From Phoronis australis (Eukaryota; Phoronida; Phoronidae): 64,000 bases of DNA. The stretch is from NCBI GenBank assembly GCA_002633005.1, contig NMRA01000588.1, positions 195,174-259,173 on the forward strand. Direction: 5' to 3'. The notes beneath the pieces were generated by a model. That model did not search any database, was not told the DNA's origin, and saw only the letters and a program-made list of their open reading frames with translations. The translations under genes were made by a program, and so were the position numbers. Below are positions 1-12,000 of this stretch, piece after piece. Numbering within the stretch: position 1 is the first letter of the stretch; every line of letters starts with the position of its first letter.

Positions 1-62
1 AAATCCAGCGAATCAATGAGGAAAACAAGGCAGTTATTGATCAGCTAGAGAAACAGCATGTG
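1..62 (+). CDS. Scaffold exon 1 of window (partial, coiled coil)
   Basis: The window opens inside an exon. Frame 3 reads IQRINEENKAVIDQLEKQHV and ends in phase 0 before a GTGCGT donor at 63. A donor three bases earlier is possible. The start of the exon is outside the window. Confidence 0.75.
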
Positions 63-3000
63 GTGCGTGCTGCCAGTTATTTTAAGTTTGCTGTAAAAGC
101 CAAATTTCCTCATTGGCTGACTAGGCCTTGCATCATTTGGTGCTATGTATTAGACAAGTTCTTGGAAATTATCTGCATGAACCAGCAGGCTATTCCATGA
201 TACCAAAGTCTTTTTGTTTGTATGTGTGTCATACCTGGCTTCTATTTCAGCAATTAGTTGGTAATTTGTGTGTGTTTGCGTGTCTGTGTGCCTCTTGTTA
301 TTTTTGGTTGATTAAAGCTGAGCCCAGAGTCTGTGATTCAACTCGAAACACCCACTTGTGATTTNGAGCCACAAACTCTAACACTCTTGCTTGCTCAACA
401 ATATTATACATTGAACAAATAGCTACAGCCATGCGTATATTAGTGCAGGCAATATAAGGTCAGTGCATTAGCTGAGTCAGCCACTTACAATATGATTAGA
501 GTACTTGCTTTTACAATTATATTTTCTGACAATAATTTTGAGCAGCCCTTTGTGTTGCAGTTGGCAGATAGTTTTTCACCCACGTCTGGTGAAATTGCTG
601 CTTCTTATGGTCGGAAAACTCACTCAGTTTGCCTCCTCTCTCCTTGCAGGAGACTGTAGAGAAACTAATGGAAGACCATGTGACTAAGATTAGCACGCTG
701 TCTCAGCAGCTGGAGGACCAGACAGCACAAAGTGAACATGAAATCAATTCACTTAAGGATCAACTGGAGAGTCTTCAAAATGAAGTCAAGGAGGTGAGCT
801 TAACAGCCTTGATGTAGATATCAGGAATTTTAGCCCCTCAACGATGTTGTCATAAAGAACTGATGAGGGTCTGTGAGGGTCTGTTTTTTACTGAACTTAA
901 CAGTTTTAGCGACTTTTGTTGGATATCCACCCCAGGGTCACACTCTGATACATGAATGAATAAGTCAGTGACTGTGAAAATTATCTACTAGTAGTTAAAC
1001 GAGTTTCAGTGTTCACTCTACATGTCAAAACTAATCAGAAAAAGTGACCCAAATTTCCTCCTCCTCATCATAACTGAGCACAAAAAGAATTCCCCGTGAT
1101 ACGAGTAGCAGAATGACCTATCATGTCTGATTACTTTTACAAGGTACTGTGTTGTAAGTTATGCTATTTTATGTTAAATTTGTTGTTGAACTATTTATTA
1201 CTAAATAATTTAAAATTACACAATTCGCAGTAGCCTATGCTAAAGGCACTGAGGTAGTTCCAGATCTGGCAAGGTTGCCTGGGTTTTTGTCAGGTCTATT
1301 ATAGGCTCTAATATTCATAATATGGGGTAATAAAACAATTATCTTTTCAACCAGGACCATGAACCCAAGTTTGTTAAAGTGTTTTGTTTCACAGTCCAAT
1401 TGGGACAGTTGTATACTAAGACCAGGGCTCGCAAAGAGCTGCTTTCACTGACATTAAGTATGTCAATTTCAAGAGGCCTGTTGTGTGTGAATGACACCCA
1501 TCATTTACAACCCTCTGCAAAATTCTAAGCCTCAGTGTAGAGTATTTGCCTCCTCCAAGCTCAGAATTTCTAGGAAGCAGCATCGTCAAAGACTTGATTT
1601 CAGACTAAGCTCTTGAAATTGTGAAATAAGTTTTGCCGTGTGACATATTTTGGAGAAGGTGAGTTGGCTGCAGGTGTAACACAGGGGTTGATTTCTAGGA
1701 GCAACAACAAAGAGTTTCTCTCGAGAGCCAGTTGAAGGATATGGATCAGGAACAGGAGTCGTTACTGAACCGGCGTGAGCGAGAAGACCAAGACAAGTCT
1801 AACCTCTTGACAATCTTGAGGTCGGATCTGGACAGAGTTAACGAGGAGAGGTATGACTGAATGTTGCAGTCTTTCAAGTAGTGAGCAAAGTTTGTTGTTT
1901 TTAGGATTGATTTAGGTATAGAAGAAGAAACTTGAAACACTGAATTTGATGAGATTTTGCTGATTTGGAAAGGCCTGAAAAAATCTGCTAGTTGCTGTTT
2001 TAAAGCAGTTCATATTTTGCTGTGAGACAAAAACTGCATTTGTCACATTACACTGACCTGTTAAACACGTCAGGCTAACCAAACAAGGCCACACAGTGCA
2101 CTGTATTTCAAGAATTATTTTTATTAGGGTTGCAGTAAACACATTGTTATGGCTACCCATTTAAATTCTCCTTTTTGCTCTATTTCAGGGATGCCACCCA
2201 GAAAACCAATGACCACCTCTTGCAACTGTTGTCTTCCTCTGTCCACATGTGTGTGGGCATTGAGGATCAGATCAACAAAAGGCTAACCAGCCTCATTTCT
2301 GACAGCCAACAAGAGCGGGCCAAGACGCCACCTGGTGGTGCAGTTGGAGGTATTACTAGCATAATCACTGAAATAAGCAGAAAGTGATAAACTATGTCAC
2401 AGAATTCCCTGATATTTTGTATGAGAAATGTGTTTGACCACACTTAGGTCAGACCAGCTGTCATTTACTCCAAAACTCCACCCACTTGTTTATACAAAAA
2501 GCTAGAAGTTATAGCAAAACCGGACTCACAGCGACACCTTTCTGTACCATTCTTTTCATTTCAGGTGCCCCAGATGACGAGGACACACTAAACACTAGCG
2601 TCGCTTCATTTCTGTCTGATGAGGGCCTAGACTTATCTGTCAGAGTTAGCGAGAGCATATTTGCTGGACCTGAATTAGAGCCTGAGGGTGAACAAATAGT
2701 TTCAGGTATTAGCAAAATTATTTGATTACATTGTGTAGTCTTGTTTCTGTTAAGTTTGTGACGTTTGTTTTTTTCGATGTTGAGAACAAGGTGATTTTTG
2801 AAGCATTAAATGAATTTTCTAGTCAGTATAATTAATGTTGCTAAGTTACTTAAGTTTATTCTAAATTGATTTTGATTAGATTGTTTTATGAGCTGCAAGA
2901 CAGTCTTCTATTTTGACATGTGTTGAACAGAAGTAGTACAATAAGACAACAATGTCTACCAACATTTTGAATGATCAAAGGTAGAGCTGTTGGTAGCCAT

Positions 3001-6000
3001 TAGCCTGGTAAACTCTTGTTTCAGATGCCAAGAATCGTGTCCAATCAGCCGTGGAGAAACTGTTAGACTTGTTCTGCTCTAGTGCACAGCAACTGCAAGA
3101 TGCACAGCACACCCGGATGGAGCTGGTGGGCACACTTAGCGCCACCAATGAGGAGTTGGAGGAACTACGCGCTCGCTACGAGGAGACACTGGAGAAACTT
3201 CACCAAGAGAGCCGTGCGAGGGAGCTGCTCGCACTGGAGTTAAATAAAGCAGAAGGTATGTGGGTCGCTGTTGTGAGATAGCTGTGGAAATTTTTGTTGA
3301 TCACAATCTTTTGTTCGTTTAGGTTCTGTTGAAATGCAAGTGCTGGCCAGGAATGCTCTCATGTTGACCTGTAGCTCATCTTCCAACAGTTTATTTGAAA
3401 TTTTGCTCTGAAGAGAAGTTGAGGAACTGGCATATTGAGAAATGCAAGTTGGGGTCTAGCTATTGCCATGTTAATAAAAATGATATCTCAGACTTTTACT
3501 ATGAAGCATTTAGTATATTATTATAGGGTGGGTGGAGTAGCTTATCTTTAGCAAGAATGCGATGTAAATGTACAAGTTAGAATGCTTTTACATTGAACTA
3601 AATATTGGTAGATAATTGCCTGTGACTAGCTTTGAAGTTCTTAATTTTATGATGAGTATTGTTTTTCGGGTCTATAATAACTGATAACAAGGGCCATACA
3701 AAGTGCATAGTGCTGAACCTCTGTATGTCATGAACAGACTTAGAGAATCAGTTAGTGGTTTTGAGTACACACAACTTTAGGTCTGATTGAGGGATTCGAG
3801 GCAGAACGTCAGCAAACGATGACGACCATTCAAGAATTAGAAGAGAAGAAAGAAGACTTGGTCGTCCGCTATGAGCGCGCTCAACATCGACTCAGTGAAT
3901 TAGAATCGTCGCAGCAGGAGATTGAGACTCTGAAGCAAGACCTGGATAGGCAACAGCAAGCTCTGTCGGAAAGTCTTGGACAGGAAGAACAAGGTATGTT
4001 TTTTGTGTGCCCAGTCGCTGTGTTGTGATGTGCAAGTTTGCTGTGCACTCCTTACAGTCACACGGTTACCCCTGTCTCAGTTGTTGAGCTGTCTTTCAGG
4101 TTCTTGAGCTCTCATTAGTTTAGCTATCCGTTTTGCTGCTTAAGTTTGACCTCAGCATGCCTTTAATGAAGCAGATTTTTTTAATTATCACATATTAACA
4201 CTTTATTTTAACTCATTTTCTCTTACTGATCTCGGAAAAATATCTAACGATTACGTAGCTCTTGCCATAGGTAATGCCATGCCTTCATTAGATGCAATTA
4301 AATTTATTAGAATCTGCGGCTATGACAACGTGTGATATGTCTTCCACTGTTACCCATGAGATACAATGGTTTGCTACTTACTGTTCCTGTGATGATATTT
4401 AATGTGTACTGTCGAGTTATGTAACATAATGTAATGCCATTTGATTAATATGTGACTGTATATCATTGGCAGCAAGCATGTGTCTGTAATTGCCCGTTCT
4501 GTTCACTGTCACCTTTCTGTTGTTTCCATAGCCACAAAGCCAGCCAGTGGTCACGGTAGGTCGACCGGGTGTCCATTGGCCAGCTTTTAGCACCTGCATG
4601 CTTGATATTAAATGTGGATTGTGATCTGTGCCCACTCCTGTACNCGCTATGAGCGCGCTCAACATCGACTCGACGAATTAGAATCGTCGCAGCAGGAGAT
4701 CGAGACTCTAAAGCAAGACCTGGATAGACAACAGCAAGCTCTTTCGGAAAGTCTTGGACAGGAAGAACGAGGTATGTTTTTTGTGTGCCCAGTCGCTGTG
4801 TTGTGATGTGCAAGTTTGCTGTGCACTCCTTACAGTCACACGATTACCTCTGTCTCAGTTGTTGAGCTGTCTTTCAGGTTCTTGAGCTCTCACTAGTTTA
4901 GCTATCCGTTTTGCTGCTTAAGTTTGACCTCAGCATGCCTTTAATGAAGCAGATTTTTTTAATTATCACATATTAACACTTTATTTTAACTCAATTTCTC
5001 TTACTGTTCTCGGAAAAATATCTAATGATTACTTAGCTCTTGCCATAGGTAATGCCATGCCTTCATTAGATGCAATTAAATTTATTAGAATCTGTGTCTA
5101 TGACAACGTGTGATATGTATTCCACTGTTACCCATGAGATACAACGGTTTGCTACTGTTCCTGTGATGATATTTAATGTGTACTGTCGAGTTATGTAACA
5201 TAATGTAATGCCAGTTGATATATTTAATATGTGACTGTATATCCTTGGCAACAAGCATGTGTCTGTAATTGCCCGTTCTGTTCACTGTCACCTTTCTGTT
5301 GTTTCCATAGCCACAAAGCCAGCCAGTGGTCACGGTAGGTCCACCGGGTGTCCATTGGCCAGCTTTTAGCACCTGCATGCTTGATATTAAATGTGGATTG
5401 TGATCTGTGCCCACTCCTGTACTTGTTAGGTTTGATTGTCTGTTTTGGACGGGGTAATTATCTCAGTGTCTTCCTATGATGAAACATGTTTTTTGAAAAT
5501 TTCTCTTCAAGTAAGTCGAAACTTTGAGGAGCATTGAATTTTTTCTTCCATGAACTTCAAAAACACAGTAAAGAATGTTCCATGCTGACGAAAAACTAAG
5601 ATGTTTACTTTGAGACCATATTGATGGCTCTCTGCTGCTATTCAAAGTAACCTTAGAATTTTAAGGGATTGAACCCCAGGAGAGGTTCTATGGCACCACC
5701 AGGCATTTGAAGGGATTATTTATAATTAGATCAGAAATGCCTGTCTCTCAACTGAGTATCTTACATCAAACAAGTACTTTGGATTGCCATGGTCATTATC
5801 TACTGTGCTATTGTTATCACTTCCACACACTGATATTCATGTCACCGTTTCCAGTTTTGGTGTCAGTTTTAAGAGCTCGTTAAAATTGCTGCCGTTACAA
5901 CGCCTGTTGTAAATAACAGAAACTTAAGAGGAAGATGGGGATAGTCATTTTACAGAGGGAGAGACCACTGTGTTAGTGGGGAAAATACTGCGTTGTATAC

Positions 6001-9000
6001 ATTGTATGGCAGTCAGCTTTGCTTCCTAACTCCCCACAGAGAGTTGAGCAGTTTTCGGCATCCGCACAAGCAATGCACACACGGTGCTTTGATATTGTAT
6101 TGTCCGTTTTCAGGTTTTCTTTTCTGTGTGGCAGCTTTGTTTTTGGCTCACTTTTTTCTTTTAATTTGAGTTGGTCTGTTATTGTGATTTAGTTACTATA
6201 ATTGTTTTATTCAGCACACTTCTTAATTCAGGTACTTTGTGTGACTGAGTGAAGTGAGTGGATATAGTTCTGTGTTATTTGAATATAAATTATAACGTGC
6301 TGCTATTGTCAGACTTTTTATGCAGAAATATAGTTGCAATGTTTTGTTGTCATGATTGTAATCAGTTCCATGTGAAAAATGCAATTTGAGAAAAATAAAT
6401 TTGGCATAATCTGTTGTAATTTAGAACAAATTTTAGTTGACCACGATGTGAAATATGAATTTGTGTAACCCAATTCACAGAAAAAAATTCTTGTCCAGTG
6501 AAATTCTGTACAGTTTGCCACTTTCGGCCATCATGTGTCCATACTTCATGAAGTTGTCATACTCTCAAAATGTGGTGATACTCAGTATAATCAATACTAG
6601 CACTTGTCCTTCCGCTTCCAGAACTCCTGCGGGAGACGTCACAGCTTCGACAAGAGAAGACCGAAATTCAGAAACGTTTCAGCCGTGACACACAGGAGTA
6701 CGAGGATCGCATTAAAGAGCTTGAGCTGACGATCGATGAGTTGCACCGCCAGAATGATGAACTGGCGGATGAGAAGAGAACAGATGAGGATGACTTGAGG
6801 CAACAAGTAGAGGTGCTGGAGAAACAACTGAAAGCTAGCAAGAAATTCATTGAGGTGATTTAGTAGAGAAATGGCTAGTGTTAATAATAGGTTGATCGGG
6901 ATGATTCGGGTAGACAGAGCTAGCTTGGGATTCATTGGCTCGTTATGGTGGATTAGGGATTGACGGAGCTAGCAAGATTCATTCAATAGGTGGTTTGTTT
7001 TTATTTTGTGAAAGAGATGGAGCTTGCAAGATATTCATTGATCAGAAAAAGATGATTTAGTACCTGAGGGATATTGACAGAGCTAGCAAGAGATTCATTG
7101 CTGTGATTTAGTACACGAGGGATAGTCAAAGCTAGCTAATGATTTTAGTAGATTAGGATATTGAGAGCCAGTGAGGTTCGCTTAGGCGATTTAGGAAATG
7201 AGGTAGATTGGGTTAACAAGAGAGTTGTTGCCATGCTTTAGTACATTAGAAGTAAAGCTGACCTATATTTTACAGGAGCAAACTCAAGAGCGAGAACAGG
7301 AGCGAGAAGAATTCCAACGGGAGATAGATCGCCTTGAGGGTACTCGCCAGAACCGCGAGCGGCAGGAAGAGAATGGATCTCGCCTCCAGGTGGAGGTGGA
7401 GTCACTGGAGGCGGAGCTACAGCACAAAGCCGACGCCCACAACGAGTCACTGAGGAAGACACAGTCTTTGGAGAGACAGCTAGCTACACAGACAGCTCGT
7501 GTTAAGGAACTGGAAGATTTGCTGATGCAACTTGAGAATGAGGCTGAACAGCATCTGCAGGCAGAGAGGCAACAAGTGGAGGTTAGATTATTGAGAGGTC
7601 GTTGGTTTGAATGCCAAGTACCAATTATAGCAGATTAATGTGGCCTTCGTGACTATGGACTTCAGTGCCTGGTTGCATGAGACAGTCCCTAAGAGGGACT
7701 CATCGAAGTTCCCTACATTGACTACCTATTTGCAGACTTGTGAAAACATCAATTGTCCTTTCTCTTGCTGTTTTAGATTCATAACTAAGTCAACTTTTGG
7801 CTTTGATAGAAATCGAGGGTGAAGTCAACATTGAATTCTCAATATCATGGAAAATAAAGGATTTTTTCTTGCAACGCCCCAACTTAATTACTAAGTCTCT
7901 ATTTGTTTCCATTGAACTCATGGCTAAGTGTTTAGATAAATTATATCATTAGTCAAAGAGGAGTTAGAAATTAAGATGAAAAATGATAGAAAAAATACAT
8001 CTGTCAGCAAAGAACGACACAAATAGGTAAAAGATTAAGGGAACTTAGTGGAGTCCATATTCAAGTGAGACGGTTTCATATAACCGGGCACTGCAACCTC
8101 TCTCAGGATGAGCCTAATGATTATATGTACATATGAAGAGGATATGGCTTGTCTTTGGCCCAAACCTGACATATAATTTGTTATTTGTTGTGAACAGTTT
8201 TGAAGAAAATTGGTTTGTTTTTCAGAAGCTTAAAGAAGCCGACGCTGCGTTGAAGGCTCACCAGGTGGAGCTAGAGAAGCTGCAAAAGGATGAAGTTCAG
8301 GTTAGTCCCAAAACTTATCATTTTTTAAATGCAGTAATTGTTACTGATTTGTATACTTTCGTGGATGATCGTCTTGTTTAAGGGAAATTCTTTTTTTAAT
8401 ATCATTGAATGTATGCTCTCTCAGCAGTATTTATGTCCGTAAACATTGTAAGCAGAAAATCTGTCCTTTGCTGTTTTTAGAAACTGAGAGACGCAGAGAG
8501 CAAGATTGTTGAAAAGGAGGCTCAACTGGACTCGTTTAAACAGGAGATGGAGGTTTGTGATTTGAACATTTTCCCCTGAAACTAAACCTTTGCTGTGGTG
8601 CTACTTACCTGTATCAGGGTCCAGGGCATGTGTAGTGCAAGCATGTTACCCATGGGGGAAAAGAGGTCAGACTTTCTGGTGAATTTTCATCTTGTATGCT
8701 TAAACCCTGTGCTTTCCACCAAAATGTTCTAAAAATGATATTGTTTTCCTCGGCTCCAGGGAAGAATCGGGTAGGAAACAAAATTGGACACTCTCAGTTT
8801 CCGTGATCCTTTCTTGTTGAATGTGACCATATTTCTCGAATACCATGAATGGTGTTTTGAGCTTTGAAATAACATTATTTGTTTATTTGTGTTCACGGAT
8901 TCATACTGGGCTACCCATTAGACGTGCCTCTCCCCCTGGGTGATACATAGTGTGCACAAAATCTTTTTCCATGTTTTAAGGTGTGAGTGCTCTGTCAAGA

Positions 9001-12000
9001 TGGCATTCATTTGACAGATGATTTCTACAGTGCCAGTCCGTTCAATCAAAGGGTGTTTTGATTCATAATTACATGAGTGTCATTACACTCCTAGTCTTAA
9101 CATGAAATATGGCTAAACATTTTTCTTTGGCCTTTAATGTAATTGTAGAAGTTGAACATATCAAGAGTGTAAAATGAAAGACAGTGCGGACATGGTAACT
9201 GTTTATTTATTTTGGCATGTCAATGAAAATGTTCATAATTTCCTTAATAACCCGACATTGTGTTTTCTCATGTAAAAGATTTGTATTTAAGATAGCTGTT
9301 TGCAATGGGGATTTGTAGAATGTGAAATGTTTGAGAGTTTTTAGGAACTTTGGATATTTCAACTCCTCAGAAATGCTGTTTTCCCATGATTGTTAAGGGC
9401 ATTCAGTATAAAATTGTTGTTGGACGGAAGACTGTACAGAATTCTCTCAAAACTAAATTGTTAATTGATAAAAATCTATTACATTTTGCTCCTTGTTTTA
9501 ACAAAGTAATAGGTTGGCATCTCTGCACAATCAGTGCTGTGGTCTTGTCCTGACTCCGTTTAATCTTGCACGAAATCTGCTTGCTTGTCAGCTAATAATG
9601 TCATTAATGAATGTTTTGTTACCAAGGAGATGGCTCAGGAGAAAGATGCCCTTCACCACCAGGTGTGTGACCAGCTACTACAGCTGTCTGCGCTGAGGAC
9701 AGAGATGGAGGCCAGTCGGCACCGGGGGCCCGCGGGCGATGCCCCGCCAAGAGAAGATCTCCTGCAACAACTGGAAGATGAAAGAGAGGCGGCCTCTCGC
9801 AAGTCATCTGAGGTACGAGAACATGCTTTGACGAAACTTAGTCGGTCATGTCAGATATCACCTGCCTTCACTGAAGTTCATAATAATTATTTTTTGTAGT
9901 TTTATATCATTGTCCAAAATATTATTTTGCCAAAAACGTTATGAAGAGTCTTCTTCATGTATTCTAATTAGGGATTGACAATTTAGAAAATGGTCTGCTT
10001 CGAATATTTGGATCAATATTTGTAGTGAATAAATAAGACTTAGTGAATGATTAGCATATTGTATTGTCATTCTCAGACAAATTCTTTGTCCTGTTCGAGT
10101 TGTGTTTACTATGGAATAGCTTGCAAACATGTTGAATCATTCGTTTTACATTGGATTTTCATAATGCCTGCCAGTCAAGTGTTGAAAGTAATGTAAGATT
10201 TACGACCACTGACATACGCTAAAAAGTGAAATCATGGCGTGTCAGTATTCTGTAATTCTCGATTAAAAACAAGAAAACTGTTTTACTGATTATATTCATT
10301 TTCTTCCCAAAGATGAGCAGCCTGCACATCAATTTCATGAATCAATTTTCAACACTTGCCATTATCAATAGTCTGGATTTAAAAACTGTGAGGCGTGTAA
10401 TTAAAGGAAATTATGAATATTTAAATTTGTGAGATTTACTGCCAAGGTATGTTATAGTTCCAATTTGTTTGATCGGCTCTGTTTGCCCTCCTAGGCTGCT
10501 GAACTAGTTGATCAGTTAGAAGCCTTCCGTCAGCAGGCTGTTGAGAAGGAGGAGGAAGTTGAACAGTTGTCAGCCCAGATGGAGGTAATGAAGAAACAAT
10601 ACCAGTACCAGGCGGAAGAGAATGAGCGCCTCCTTCTGGAGTTGAGGCAGACTAACGAAGGTCTTACAGTAAGGGCGGCTTCTTTTTATGCGCCCACATA
10701 TTTATATGTGGACGCATTATGCCGTCATCTCTGTCCGTCCGTCCGTCCGTCCGGGCGGCGTCCGTCCGGCGTCCGGCGTCCGCTGCTCTATCTCCAAAAC
10801 CCTTTGACATACGTTCATGAAATTTGGCACATATGTTCCATTCATGAATGGGACGGCATGTGCGAACTTTCGGACGGATCCGACTACCGGTGTGCCCCCT
10901 AGTGGCAATTTTAGTTTTTTACGCTTACCTTTGTATCTTCAAAAGTCCTGAACGGATTTTCATGAAATTTGGTATGTAGGCACCTAGTAGTGAGATGACG
11001 CTATCCTGCCGTTTTCGGATGGATTCGACATAGTTTGCGCCACCTAGTGGCNAGGTGTGTGACCAGCTACTACAGCTGTCTGCGCTGAGGACAGAGATGG
11101 AGGCCAGTCGGCACCGGGGGCCCGCAGGCGATGCCCCGCCAAGAGAGGATCTCCTGCAACAACTGGAAGATGAAAGAGAGGCGGCCTCTCGCAAGTCATC
11201 TGAGGTACGAGAACATGCTTTGACGAAACTTAGTCGGTCATGTCAGATATCACCTGACTTCACTGAAGTTCGTAATAATTATTAATTTTTTTGAAGTTTT
11301 ATATCATTGTCCAAAAAATTATTTTGCCAAAAACATTATGAAGAGACTTCTTCATGTATTCTAATTAGGGATTGACAATTTAGAAAATGGTCTGATTCGA
11401 ATATTTGGATCAATATTAAAATTTTGTGGTGAATAAATAAGACTTAGTGAATGATTAGCATATTGTATTGTCACTCTCAGACAAATTCTTTGTCCTGTTC
11501 GAGTTGTGTTTACTATGGAATAGCTTGCAAACATGTTGAATCATTTGTTTTACGTTGGATTTACCATTGCCTGCCACTCAAGTGTTGAAAGTAATGCAAG
11601 ATCACGACCACTGACACATGCTAAAAAGTGAAATCATGGTGTGTCAGTATTCTGTAATTCTCGATTAAAAACAAGAAAACTTTTTAATCTGTTTTACTGA
11701 TTATATTCATTTTCTTCCCAAAGATGAGCAGCCTGCACGTCAATTTCATGAATAAATTTTCAACACTTGCCATTATCAATAGTCTGGATTTAAAAACTGT
11801 GAGTCGTGTAATTAAAGGACATTATGAATATTTTAATTTGTAAGATTTACTGCCAAGGTATTTGTTCGATCGGCTCTGTTTGCCCTCCTAGGCTGCTGAA
11901 CTAGTTGATCAGTTAGAAGCCTTCCGTCAGCAGGCTGTTGAGAAGGAGGAGGAAGTTGAACAGTTGTCAGCCCAGATGGAGGTAATGAAGAAACAATACC

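Noticed and set aside
3867-5422. Genuine tandem exon duplication within the scaffold gene
   Set aside because: The second copy starts mid-exon at an n without an acceptor, and the same happens at other n positions. An assembly artefact is the simpler reading.
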